From: Adiantum capillus-veneris
Taxonomy: Eukaryota; Streptophyta; Polypodiopsida; Polypodiales; Pteridaceae
Reading direction: 5' to 3'
Length of the DNA stretch: 64,000 nucleotides
Assembly (NCBI GenBank): GCA_014529385.2
Contig: CM043962.1
Location: forward strand, 51,727,905 to 51,791,904
Within the stretch, counting starts at the first letter, position 1, and every line of letters starts with the position of its first letter. The notes under the pieces are model-generated. The model searched no databases. It had not been told where the DNA came from and saw only the letters and a program-made list of their open reading frames with translations. Below are positions 9,700 to 20,742 of the stretch, piece by piece. The position numbers and the translations under genes were made by a program.

Positions 9700-10480
9700 C
9701 AGAGCTACTCATTATCTAGGCGGTTCAGTTAGTGAGGACTGGAATTAAGTACTGGACTGAAACAGAGAACTGAACTGGAATAATGTACTTAAATGGAAGA
9801 CACAAATTGGAAGACTGGGAATGATATTATAGATTCAAATCAATAGCACAAAATAATCAATATAGCATACAACACACTTAAGCTCAGATGAAGTCTGAGG
9901 ATTGATTACAGGAGTAAGTGATTACAGAGTTGAAAGCCAAAACCTTCTGAAGCTAAAAGTCTAGAAGCAAGAGCCCGTAAGCCAAAAGTCCAAAAAGCCC
10001 CGAATACATTGTAGCGGCTCCTATTTATAAGCTTACAGAGTTACTGCAGTAACTCTTGTAATTACTACCAGTGTAGCTGTTCCCGCAGGTCGGCCTTCTA
10101 AGGAGCAGTTCCCACCTGTTGGGACTGTCCTCGCCTTCTACAAGGTGCCTTGAACTCGGAGCCACGTGTTCAAACACCGGTAACTTGAACTCCAACACAA
10201 GGGTCCAAATGATTTATAGGGAGTACTACTTGCCCCTCTCTACCACTCACAAGCCTCTCTTTGGCTAAAGCTAGTGGAGACAATGGCCTCATGACTAGAA
10301 ATTTGGCGTCATGGCCATTGTGGCCGCCGCCACAAGTGCCATGCCGATCTCCTTTATCGAATCTTTATCACCGTTATCTCTGTCCAACTTGCCTTTGACT
10401 TGTCTTCCTAAGTGTTCCTGCTTTGGTCATTGACTTCAAACCCTCGAGCCAAACAAAGCGTCATGTCACATTTTTAACAA
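9700..10480 (-). promoter_or_regulatory. probable G1 5' LTR / promoter region
   Basis: Non-coding stretch just upstream of G1 gag. On the minus strand a good TATA box, TATAAATAG, is at 10021-10029. Its position before gag fits the promoter of the 5' LTR. I cannot find a second copy in the window or a clear primer site, so the LTR limits are unknown. Confidence 0.4.
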
Positions 10481-10659
10481 CGGATCTGGGTCCTTGTGGG
10501 TACCAAAGGAGCTAACTGAGTATTGTTAAGCTTGCCTTTGCCTCTGTTCTCTAGAGAACTCGTCCATTTGCTTTTGGCTTCACAATCTCGAGCCAAACAA
10601 AACAACGGTTTCCTTGGGAACTTCTATCGAGCATAGGCTGCTCCACGGGAAGCTAGTTG

Positions 10660-11030
10660 ATCTGCTATCCATAGCAAAGTTACCCGGAACGGGAACGGGA
10701 GGGAGGACGGGGGACTCGACCGCAAAAGCGAACGGGGCCGGAACGGTAGACTAAGGAAACACTTGAATTGCCTCCCTTTAGCTTAGTCCCAAATATGCAC
10801 CCAAACAGCCCCAAAACTGCCCCCAAATCTGCCGCAAAATAACCCCGAATATGCGCCAAAACAGGCCTATTTGCCTGTTCCGGATTGTGATCTGCCCCCG
10901 TTCAGTTACACCCCGTTCCGGAACGGCGTTCCATTTCCAACCCCATTCCGACAGCCATACCCGCTCGGAACACCGTTTCGGAACGTTTAGGTCACTTCCG
11001 CCCGTTCCCTGTTACACTGATCCTAGCCTT
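10660..11030. mobile_element. possible small hAT-like inverted-repeat element
   Basis: About 345 bp rich in GGAACGGG / CCCGTTCC. The left end (GTTACCCGGAACGGG, from about 10677) and the right end, reversed (CAGTGTAACAGGGAACGGG, to about 11019), form an imperfect terminal inverted repeat. The CAGTGT start resembles hAT ends. A clean 8 bp target duplication is not visible (ATCCATAG against ATCCTAGC), so the borders are tentative. Confidence 0.4.
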
Positions 11031-11983
11031 TTGTTAATTTTGGTCGTTGATGTCGTTGGCGCTCGAGCAAGGGGGGGCCATGTTGTATGTACAAGATCAG
11101 GAAATGTTGTTGCTTCCTTCTTGTACTCCAAAACATGGCCACACAAACTACACCAAGCCGCACCAAAAAATCCTTCGAGGGCTCTTGAGTCGCCTTCTAA
11201 CTTCCCCAAGCCAATCAAAGCAACCCACTGTTGATACCCTCTCTTGGGCTCCAAATTACCGAGAAAAATTGTCCACAACGTTTTCAATAACCAAGGCCCC
11301 ACGAGGAGGGAAGAGAAGAGGCGCGGGGGTGGTCGTCATAGCATCTCGCGACACTGGCCGCTGGAAAGAGGGATGGCTCAAGTCGACCAGCACCGTGAAG
11401 CCTGTCAGTGATGGCATTTCAAAACACAAGCACCACTACGCCTCCAACCATTGCCTCCAAAGCCGCTCTCGATAATGCCTTCTACAGGTCCTTTCGTTTT
11501 CAAATGCAGCTTCTCAAAACGCCATGCGCGGAGGCAGTGGGTGCCAGTGCTAGCATTGCATTTCACGCAAGCACATAAAAGCCAAAATAAATATTGGGAT
11601 CACATTGGGCAGTTCACTTGAAATGCCATAACTTTAACAAAAATTTCTATGAAATATACAACAAATAAACAAGAATATTTCTTGGTTTCACAAAAAAGGT
11701 CTCTTAGAAGTTAGATCTCCTAATATACACATTCTTCTGTAATCCAAGAGGGAGAAGGATCTTTGTGCCAGTAGCTCTATCTAACTAATGACACCTTTGT
11801 CGCCTTCTCCTTTTCCCCTTGCTCTCTCAGGCTATGTCTTCCTAGGAGCTGATGGTGTCTATTGTCTCTCCTCAGACATTGTCTATTGTCTCTACTCTTA
11901 ACGCTTTGTCCTCCTAGTGCATCAAGCTGCCATACGACCTCTATTACATACAAAACAGTGTCCCGGTAAACCAATGAAAAATA
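11031..11983. other. gene-free stretch
   Basis: Short overlapping open frames occur on both strands (for example 11047-11475 plus and 11012-11302 minus). None shows a domain, a conserved motif or a partner elsewhere in the window. I see no gene here. Confidence 0.5.
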
Positions 11984-12181
11984 CTCTTTGCTATATATCT
12001 CCTCCATGTATCATAGGGAGAGATGAATCAAGGAGGATTCTTCACAAGAGAGAAGTGCATAATCGATCTAAGAGTGGGGATGCTCTTTGCTATATATCTC
12101 CTCCATGTATAGCAAGGAGAGAAGAATCAAGGAGGATTCTTCCCAAGAGAGAAGTGCAGGATCAATCTCAAAGTGAGGATA
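11984..12181. repeat. 99 bp tandem duplication
   Basis: The segment beginning CTCTTTGCTATATATCTCC at 11984 recurs at 12083, with AGGAGGATTCTTC and GAGAGAAGTGCA following in both copies. The copies differ by scattered substitutions. No coding sense was found. Confidence 0.85.
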
Positions 12182-12699
12182 TATACATCATCGGACGGTG
12201 CACCCTCATCCAATGCAACACAAAGGCTAGTGTCAGTCTCTACAATATGCGGGGTGCAATCAACACTCTCTCACTAGTCCTGGAAATCCAGCTATGACTA
12301 CAAGATCCTCATGGAGGCTAGCTAGATGCATCCCCTGCCTCCATCTGTACAATACCAAATTGCAATAAGCTTTGATGAAGCTAAGGGGACTCTATGCCAA
12401 TGCTAGACATACTCTACGATGTCTCAAACTGAACTATCAACCTCCCCCCAAGGGAGAGCCCATCACAATCCTGGGTATAGCCAAGGTAAGAAAGGTTGAT
12501 ATGAGGAAATCTAACAGCTGTGGCACTGACAACCCTTCTCCCACCAGTTTGCATAGCAAACCACCTGCCCCAAGTGTGGGCTTTGAACTGCGAATGGAAC
12601 TAAGTATATGTGCTGAAAATCTGATTACAAATGGAAAATCTATAAACAAGGCCCGACTAAGGATGTCTCTATCTCTAACTCTGTTGTCCATCACTCGAA

Positions 12700-13000
12700 C
12701 TGCATTGTTTCTGACCCGCACCTTCTTTGGATGCAGCGAAACTTAACCTTGAAACTGACAAGGCTATGAGGATCTGGCTCTTGTCTCCAACCTACCTGTC
12801 TTTGTGCCCGCACCTTAGGACAATCTTTAACATGATGTCCAATCATACGACACCTCGGGCACTGGTTTGGTCTACCCGTGCCCACAATCCCTTGTGAAAC
12901 AATAACCTCATCCCACAAAATCAATGGACTCTCGACACTCCATGGAAAGGACCACCTCCACCTTGATAGATGGAAGAGATACCTGAGCTGCAACAAACAC
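12700..13000 (-). pseudogene. CCHC zinc-knuckle gene fragment
   Basis: A minus-strand open piece with one zinc knuckle, CPRCRMIGHHVKDCPK (near 12875-12825), followed by an Arg/Gln-rich tail. Single knuckles of this form occur in LINE ORF1, in gag and in host CCHC proteins, so the parent is uncertain. No RT or endonuclease was seen nearby. Confidence 0.35.
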
Positions 13001-13039
13001 ATAAAAGAACGGAAAATATGGAACCCGTCTACCCAATGA

Positions 13040-13044
<5 letters not shown>

Positions 13045-13133
<89 letters not shown>
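13045..13133. repeat. (CT)38 then (GT)6 microsatellite
   Basis: Pure CT dinucleotides run from 13045 to 13120, changing to GT through 13133. The polyleucine/serine and Glu/Arg open frames read through it are artefacts. Confidence 0.98.
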
Positions 13134-13433
13134 CAAACTACGGTTACCTGACACACAAAGAAACCTCTGCTCGTTAGCAGTGTGAAATGTCGAACTTGGT
13201 CGCGCAAGCTTGCGACTCCATGGCTTGCGAGAATTGCACACTAAACTGCAGCAGAAATCACCGGAATGAAGCAGAAGCTTACACAAGGTGCTCATCAAGG
13301 AAACATTAAAATGTGGGTTTCAAGTGGACATTTATTTGGGCCGTTTAACGTGTTTCACACCTCAGGGTAGTGTAGATTGGGCAGCGTGCCCCTAGCGAAC
13401 CCTCGTCACCTCGTCAATAGATGACACGTGGAG

Positions 13434-13665
13434 TAAGTGAAGGGATCTATGGTTAGCCATGAGAACCTTGGGCATTGAATCATCGCAAGGGGAAGGGGGG
13501 GGGGTTGTGATAGGCAAGTTGGAAAGGGTGTTGACATGGGGAATAAGTGAAGGGCTCTATGGTTAGGGACGCTCGCGAGGGACGGGGAATCACCGCACTG
13601 TTGGTTTGGACTATCACCTTCTGGAGTTGCAATAGGCGAGTAAGTGAAGGGATCTATGGTTAGGG
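13434..13665. repeat. three-copy tandem repeat
   Basis: TAAGTGAAGGGATCTATGG starts at 13434, 13544 (one change) and 13641, giving periods of 110 and 97 bases. Parts of the intervening sequence (GGCAAGTT/GGCGAGTT, GATAGG) are also shared. It is non-coding. Confidence 0.85.
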
Positions 13666-14465
13666 GCGCCCGTGAGGGGTGGAGAGATATAGACTTATAT
13701 CCTTTTGGAGTCACGATAGGCGAGTTCAAAAGAGTGTTGACCTTGGAGTTGGATGGCACCGTTCAAGCCCCTCGACGCGCAGCTCAGGGCCTGAGTCTTT
13801 TCCTCTCCATTATAGGCTACCACATGGATGTCGTTGATTGTATAGTCGAGGCATGGCCACCCCAGGGACTAAGTTCCTATTTAAACTCCATACTCGTTCA
13901 TTTAGGGAGAGGGCAAATAATAAAATGTGCATACATGTAGTATCCTTTTGCATAGCCCATAGCTTGATCATGATTTTTCTACATGTCAGCTGCAGTAAAT
14001 AACTATATATCAATTTTCATTACATACCTCTCCGTTAGAAAGCAATTGTCTTCAGTTGTGAAGATAAGAATCTGCAAACCATACTTGTCAAGAAACGACA
14101 GTTAGCATTTTGTGTCAAAAATATCAGATATTGAAAGAAAAATTCATAAACTTAAACAAATGAATTTGCTTATATTTGTTGCCATGCAGATATGGCATAT
14201 TCTAGTGTCACATACCATTAGACTAAGTAGTATATGTCATATCCTAATGTCTCAAGATATCATTGGTCACAGTCATCGTTCCGTAAATCAATTCTTATAT
14301 ATCTCAAGTCCAATTCTAGATACAATGTTGATAACCAATCATCATGAACCAAATTCCAAATCCAAGTTCAATTTCAATTCCAAAATCACTTTCATTATAT
14401 ACCCGAGTAACAAAGCATACTAAGGATAGTGGTGGCCAGCCACCGCACCATGATTTTGTGGTCGG
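13666..14465. other. gene-free AT-rich stretch
   Basis: Only short unsupported open frames (for example 14112-14423 plus, Ile/Ser-rich). No motif, repeat pair or RNA gene was recognised. Confidence 0.5.
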
Positions 14466-14712
14466 TGTTGCCTAAATCAAGGAATCTATACCAATGAAAC
14501 GTGCTACTTAAATTGGCGAATTTGCACTTGTGCTGCCTAAACCGACGGATCTGCACTTAATAGTGAATCTATAATTTGTCAGTGTGCTACCTAAATTGGT
14601 GAATCTACACTAGTGCTGCCTAAATCGGTGGATCTACACTTTAAGTTTTTGCTGCCTAAATTAGTGAATCTACACTAAGATGAGCATTTACACATTGCTT
14701 AAATCGGCAAAA
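14466..14712. repeat. degenerate minisatellite of GCTGCCTAAATCGGTGGATCT units
   Basis: About seven imperfect copies of (G/T)TGC(C/T)(T/A)CCTAAATNGG(T/C)GAATCTACACT-like units occur at uneven 35-50 base spacing. The clearest are at about 14532, 14583, 14614 and 14650. They alternate between an AAATTGGTGAATCTACACT form and an AAATCGGTGGATCTACACT form. Confidence 0.8.
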
Positions 14713-15592
14713 CTATGTACATGTGACCAATATACTAGACAAAGCATTAAAAAAAAATACGAAACATTTACCTGGTACCAAATAATAGTAGGTTGAAATG
14801 CTAAAGGATGTACCAAATGTTGATGATCATCCCAAATCAAGTGAGCTCATGAAAGGAGTTGTATAGTTTCATGACAAATCGTATCAATAGAAGCTCCAAT
14901 CAATGTAAGTACAAGTCATTATAACGCAATGTAGACAAGTATAAGAGGCCACGTGTTCTAAAAGTGTCCGGTGGTATTCTTGCTTGTTGCAAAAATGCTT
15001 GAGTGTAGCCTCTTAGAAATGTTTGCAACAAAGAGAGTCACTTACAAGAAATAAAACGAGTATTAATTTATCAAACCAATATCAAACTGGGAGATTGTCG
15101 TTAAAAAAAGGATGTTGTAAAGGGGGGGGGGGGGGGGGGTGTTGGAGATCTTAAGATGAGAAAGGAGGTGGAATAAGCACTTGGGTGGTGTATTATATAT
15201 ATGGCATTTGGGTGTAAAGATGTATAGAGAGAGCTTACTCGGTAGAGATAATTGACATGATCTTGCTAGATGTATATTGTCAAAACACATTGAGAAATTT
15301 CAAACCTCGAGGGTCTCTAATATGGTAGCATTGTACTTAACTTGATCTGCCAAAGTGTTTCCCAAAGATAGAACCACACACTAAATACATTAACATGTAA
15401 TTAAAAGCCGTTGGTAAGAAGTTGGGATTCCTTGCCAATGAAAGTAGACAAACTTGATTTTAAAAAAAGAGGATTATGAAGGTGCTATATAAATTTACAG
15501 AGTGGTGTGCAAGGGTTGTACACAAAATGGATAAAGGGCTCGTATCCCTATAGTATTGAGCTCAAATAATAACTCCAAATGAAAGACTAACT
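14713..15592. other. gene-free AT-rich stretch with an 18-base G run
   Basis: No gene was recognised. 15122-15139 is a pure run of 18 G, a possible quadruplex former or assembly weak point. The stretch forms the left flank of the copia insertion. Confidence 0.55.
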
Positions 15593-15819
15593 TGTTACCA
15601 TATACATGTGGTAGTGATGTGTGTGAACACACCAGGACCGCCAGGGCATTTTTTCCCTCTTTAGGAGGTTTTTTTCCCCGTGCATTGTATATACGCCCAT
15701 CACTCTAGGGCTATCTATCTTTCCATTGCACACTAAGTAATACACTCTCTATTGTGTGCCTTGAGCTTCCTTCGTCTTCTCCAAGCTGTGTGTGTTTCTC
15801 TGCAACCCTAATTCCAACA
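15593..15819 (+). repeat. copia 5' LTR
   Basis: 227 bp LTR with ends TGTT...AACA. A TATA-like TGTATATAC lies at about 15686-15694. It matches 20518-20742 along its whole length. Confidence 0.95.
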
Positions 15820-15821
15820 AT

Positions 15822-15833
15822 TGGTATCAGAGC
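15822..15833 (+). other. copia primer-binding site, tRNA-iMet
   Basis: TGGTATCAGAGC two bases after the LTR. This is the exact complement type used by plant copia elements that prime from initiator methionine tRNA. Confidence 0.95.
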
Positions 15834-16181
15834 AGGTCACGTCCTCCCGGGCTTAGTCGCCAGCTGCTCCAACACACGCCTGCTCACTTTCTCCGATTTC
15901 AGTGAGCTTTGGCAAGCGTTCGCAGGTCGACAAATATTTTGGGTAAGCTCAAAGAGCTTGGTCTGCTCAGAATTTTGATTTGGGCTCATTTCGGCCTCCG
16001 TTTCCACTACAGGCAGTACTGCACATGCTATTTCGTCATTATGTGCAGAATTTCTGTCAGTGCCGTTTTCTGCATAACAAGTGCCTTATAGTCTTCTACG
16101 GTTTGTGCTATATAGCACAGGTTGTTCCCGCTCCGTTTCTCCTATTTTCGGGCAGTTTTCACATCATGTGCAGCATTTACC

Positions 16182-19100
16182 ATGGCTGACAACAACACAG
16201 ATGTGTTCAAGATGTTTGCTGCTGAGGATAGGTTGGATGGGTACAACTACCCTATGTGGGCTTATATGATGCAACATGTTCTTGTGTCAAAGGGTGTCTG
16301 GAACATTGTGCAAGGCATTGATGTACGTCCTGGTTCTAAGGATGTAGGCGATGTTGAGGATGTTGCAGGTCTTGTTGCAAGGATTGCAGCTGTTAGAGTT
16401 GTTTTGCCTATGGCAGAACAAGCTCTTTGGGATGTTAAGGATGTGCAGGCTCATGCATTGATTGCGTTGTCTGTGAAGCGCACCATTGTTCCTCACATTC
16501 GTTCAGCAAAATTTGCAAAACAGGCTTGGGATATTTTAGCAGGTCTTTATGCAAGCCGCAATGAGGCTAAAATTGCTTTGCTGCGTAAAAAGCTGGAGTC
16601 GAAGATTATGCATGAGGAAGATGATATGGACACTTTCCTTGCTAGTGTCAAGGATATTAATGAGCAGCTTATTTCTGCAGGTGAAGTCATTTCAGACAGT
16701 TCACTTGTGCAGACTGTTCTTGATGCCTTACCAGATTCCTACCAGACTTTTGCTAGTACTTGGAAACTGATGACCCAAGGAAATCCTGAAGTTGTCAAGT
16801 TTGATGCATTATGCACATTGCTGTTGCAAGAGTCACTTTCTAGAAAAAACAGGACTAGGCAGCGTGCAATTGAACAGGCTTTTATTGCTTCTCAAAGAAA
16901 GGGTGGTAACAGTAATGCAGCCACTTCTTATGGTTCTGCTGCGAGTGGCAAAAATTCTGTTCCTAATGCTTTTGCTGGCAGCAATTCGTCTAGAAATTAT
17001 GGTGATAAGGGCAAAAAGAAGATGCGTTGCCATTATTGTAAAGCCAATGATCACTTGATCAAGTCGTGTCCTAAGTTGAAGGCCAAAGAGGCTAAGAAGA
17101 AAGAGGGTGGTTCCACTGCAAATGCTGGTTCCACTACAAATGCAGCCATTGTTGAGTCTTCTGTGAAAGGAGACTGTGTTGCTGATGTTGATGCAGAATG
17201 GGCTTTTAGCGCAGAGTGCACTTACAATCCTGATGTCCATGATGCATGCTTGTCAGTTGCTGCAGATTCACATGTGTGGTATTTCGGCAGTGGTGCTACA
17301 AAGCACATTACCTCACATCGTGAATTGTTTACCTCTCTCGAGTCTGTCCCTCATGGGAATTCAGTCACTTGTGCCAACAACGCCTCTTATCCAGTTCATG
17401 GAGTTGGAAAGATTGTGCTCACTGCTGCTAATGGCAGTTCCTTCACACTTGTTGATGCACTTTATGTACCTGGGATCAAGAAGAATCTCTTGTCTGTATC
17501 AACACTTGCTAGACTTGGACTTGTAGTCAAATTTGTGGATGACAGATGTACAATTCATGATCTCAGTTTTGGTGATGAAATTGTTGCATCTGGGCTTTTG
17601 TGTCATGGGCTGTATAAGCTCACTTTGTATGACAAGTGTGGACAAAATTTTACAAATGTTGTTGCAGATTCAAGGGCTATTTCAAATGCAAAACTTTGGC
17701 ATGCACATTTTGGTCATCTGAATTTTGCCAGTTTGCTACGTTTGCAGAAATCTGATATGCTTGCTTCTTTGCCACCTCTTGAAGCACCTGTCAAACATGT
17801 TTGTGAAGGCTATATTTTGGGTAAGATGCAGCGTTCTAAATTTCCAAAGGATGGTTCAGTTCGGGCCACATGCAGGTTGCAACTTGTGCATAGTGATGTT
17901 TGTGGGCCCATGCAAACTCCGTCCTTGGGCAACTACCTGTACTTCGTGACTTTCATTGATGATTACTCCAGGCATGCATGGGTATTTCCGCTTAAAGCGA
18001 AGTCCGAAGTTTTTATGTGCTTCAAACAATTTTTGGCTATGGCTGAAAATGTCTCGAAATGTACTATGGACACCCTCCGTTCCGATCGAGGGGGGGAGTA
18101 TATGTCTCATGAATTTAATGCATTTCTGGCTAGTCGTGGGATAAAACACCAATGTACAGTGCCTTATACACCTCAGCAAAATGGTGTTGTTGAGAGGAAA
18201 AACAGGTCACTGACGAAAATGGCACGATGTATGGTCAAAAGTCAAGCTTTGCCGCATTCTTTTTGGCTTGAGGCCTTCATGTGTGCCACTTATGTACTTA
18301 ACAAGTGTCCTACGAAAGCTTTGCAGTCTATTACTCCATATGAAGCATGGCATGATAGAAAGCCTTCTATTGAGCACATGCGTGTTTTTGGTTGTTTGGC
18401 ATATGCTTTGGTGCCACAAGTGCAGCGCAGAAAACTGGATGATAAGGCTGTCAAATGTATTTTTGTTGGTTATAGTGCTGAAAGCAAAGGTTACAGGTTG
18501 TATCATCCACAAACAAAACTTATTCTGGTTTCTCGAGATGTAGTGTTTGTGGAAGATTCTGTTCAGCCCTTGCTGTCATGTACTAGAGACAGTAATGTAA
18601 GCTCATAGGACATTTATGACACTTTGTTGCCTCTTTTCAGTGGTGGAAATACGAATGTAAGTTCCAATGAGGCAAATGTATAGCCTATGGGGGTTTCTAA
18701 AAATGTTTTAGATCAGCCTATTACTGATGCAGATGTACATGATGTACTTGATGAGGAAAGGGCTAAAAATGAGCAGGCTAGAGGTATGCCAAAATGGCTG
18801 GTGCACACTTTGCGTGACAGTAAATTGGATGCACCTTTGTCTAGTCGTACTCGTTCAGGCTCTCGCCATGCATCTTATGCATCAGATTGTTATGCTTTGG
18901 CTGTGTCTAGCTTACATGATGTTGAGGAGCCTCTATCTTTTGATGAAGCACAGAATTCAAAAAATTGGATGATTGCCATGCAATCAGAATATGATGCACT
19001 TATAGAGAATGACACATGGACTTTATGTGATTTGCCTCCTGGCAAAAAGGCCATTGGTACGAAGTGGGTTTACAAGTTGAAACGCAAGCCGGATGGTGAG

Positions 19101-20442
19101 ATCGATCGCCATAAGGCTCGACTTGTTGCAAAGGGTTATGCACAGCAAAAAGGCATAGATTATGAAGAGACTTTTGCTCCCACTTCTATGTGCATTGGCA
19201 GCTCATTTTGGTTGGGATGTACATCAATCAGACATTGTTACTGCTTTCTTGAATGGTGACATATTTGAGGAAGTTTATGTAACGCAGCCTCGCGGTTTTG
19301 TCATAAAAGGACAAGAGAACAAAGTGTGCAGATTTAAGAAGGCTTTGTATGGGTTGAAGCAATCTCCTCGTGCTTGGTATGAGAAAGCTGACACTCATTT
19401 GGTTAAATGAGGCTTTTGTAACAGTCCAACAGAAAGCACATTGTATGTAAAGCGTGAGGGTGATGTACTTCTCATTGTGGTTCTTTATGTTGATGATTTG
19501 CTGATCACTGGACCAAATGAGAGACATATTGCTGAATTTAAGGCTGATTTGAATGCTACTTTCAAGATGAAAGATTTGGGGCTGTTGCATCATTACTTGG
19601 GTATACAGTTTAAGCAGTGTGATGGTGGTATTGCCTTGTGTCAGAAAAGTTACATAGAGACATTGCTATGTAAGTTTGGACTTGAGGATTGCAAACCTAT
19701 TGCCACTCCCATGGAAACAGGTTTGAAGTTGAGTCTACATGATGTTGGCGATCCTGCTCATGTCACTCTTTACCAAACTGATGTTGGTTGCCTCATTTAT
19801 GTATGCAACACGAGGCCGGATATTCAGTTTGCAGTCTCACAGGTCAGCAGATTTATGCATAGCCTAGGGTCTAAGCATTGGCAGGCTGTCAAGAGAATTT
19901 TCCGCTACCTTAGTGGCACTTTACATCTTGGCTTGTTTTATCCCAAGGGGGGATCATTGCCGCCAGACTTACATGCTTTTTCGGACTCAGATTGGGCTGG
20001 TTGTTTTGACACGCGAGTGTCCACATCAGGTTTTTGTTCCATGCTTGGAAGTTCATGTATATCATGGTTGAGCAAGAAGCAACCTACTGTGGCCACTTCG
20101 AGTTGTGAGGCTGAGTACAGGGCAATCTTCACAGCTACGGTTGAGTGTGTTTGGCTTAGACGCCTTATGGCTGATTTGGGTGTTGGACAGGACACTGCCA
20201 ACACTATCTACACTGACAGTCAAAGCGCATTGGCAGTTGCGAGGAACCCAGTTTTTCATGCTCGCACAAGGCACATTGAGGTGCATTACCACTATGTCAG
20301 GGAGAGGCTCTCAGCAGGAGAGATTAGCTTGGCTTATGTGCCAACATAGGAAAACCTTGCAGATCTTTTCACAAAGGCATTGTCTTGTGAGAAGCTTGAA
20401 GCTTTCCACAAATCTTTGGGCTTACTCCCCTTTGTGGACTGA
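16182..20442 (+). pseudogene. copia gag-pol polyprotein, broken
   Basis: The start is chosen at ATG 16182 (context ACCATGG, protein MADNN) rather than the upstream in-frame Met at 16122. Gag follows (about residues 1-280), then the zinc knuckle CHYCKANDHLIKSC (about 17029). The protease active site is FGSGATKH with Gly where the catalytic Asp belongs (codon 17286-17288). The integrase has HxGHLN and the D, D, E motifs HSDVCGP, LRSDRGGEY and VVERKNR. A zinc Cys is Tyr (codon 17811-17813). RT has YVDD (about 19486) and RNase H has CEAEYRA and DSQSAL. Breaks: TAG at 18606 and 18681, a deletion with frameshift near 19190, TGA at 19408 and TAG at 20347. The natural stop is at 20440. Confidence 0.95.
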
Positions 20443-20504
20443 TCCTGTCCTTAGGGCATGGCACTTTCCTTTACACATGTGCCAACTCTCGTTCACCGCA
20501 TCAG

Positions 20505-20516
20505 TCCAGGGGGGAT
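20505..20516 (+). other. copia polypurine tract
   Basis: Purine-rich tract with a run of G (CCAGGGGGGAT) immediately before the 3' LTR, fitting the plus-strand primer. Confidence 0.85.
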
Positions 20517-20517
20517 T

Positions 20518-20742
20518 TGTTACCATATACATGTGGTAGTGATGTGTGTGAACACACTAGGACCGCCGTGGCATTTTTTACCTCTTTAGGAGGTTTTTTC
20601 CCCCGTGCATTGTATATACGCCCATCACTCGAGGGCTATCTATCTTTCCATTGCACACTAAGTAATACACTCTATTGTGTGCCTTGAGCTTCCTTCATCT
20701 TCTCCAAGCTGTGTGTGTTTCTCTGCAACCCTAATTCCAACA
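20518..20742 (+). repeat. copia 3' LTR
   Basis: 225 bp partner of 15593-15819. It begins TGTTACC and ends TTCCAACA. Confidence 0.95.

Larger units (their letters stand above)
15593..20742 (+). mobile_element. complete Ty1/copia element, inactivated
   Basis: A 5,150 bp plus-strand copia element with short LTRs, an iMet primer site, a single long gag-pol frame and a polypurine tract. The domain order protease-integrase-RT-RNase H is diagnostic of copia. The target duplication is TAACT at 15588-15592 against TAACC at 20743-20747 (one change). The LTRs differ by about seven substitutions and one 2 bp indel over about 226 bases. The reading frame is broken at several places, so it cannot move by itself. 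Confidence 0.95.

Noticed and set aside
11047-11475. 142-codon plus-strand frame as a possible host gene
   Set aside because: No domain, no biased codon pattern that I can see, and an overlapping frame of similar length on the other strand (11012-11302).
13045-13185. Open frames of Ser-Leu or Arg-Glu repeats on both strands
   Set aside because: They read through a (CT)n/(GT)n microsatellite. Similar artefacts occur at 22300-22460, 25423-25720 and 33709-33938.
15822-15833. tRNA gene candidates at TGGTATCAGAGC and TGGCGCCG...GGGGA sites
   Set aside because: Only 12-18 bases complementary to tRNA 3' ends are present, next to LTRs. They are primer-binding sites, not tRNA genes.
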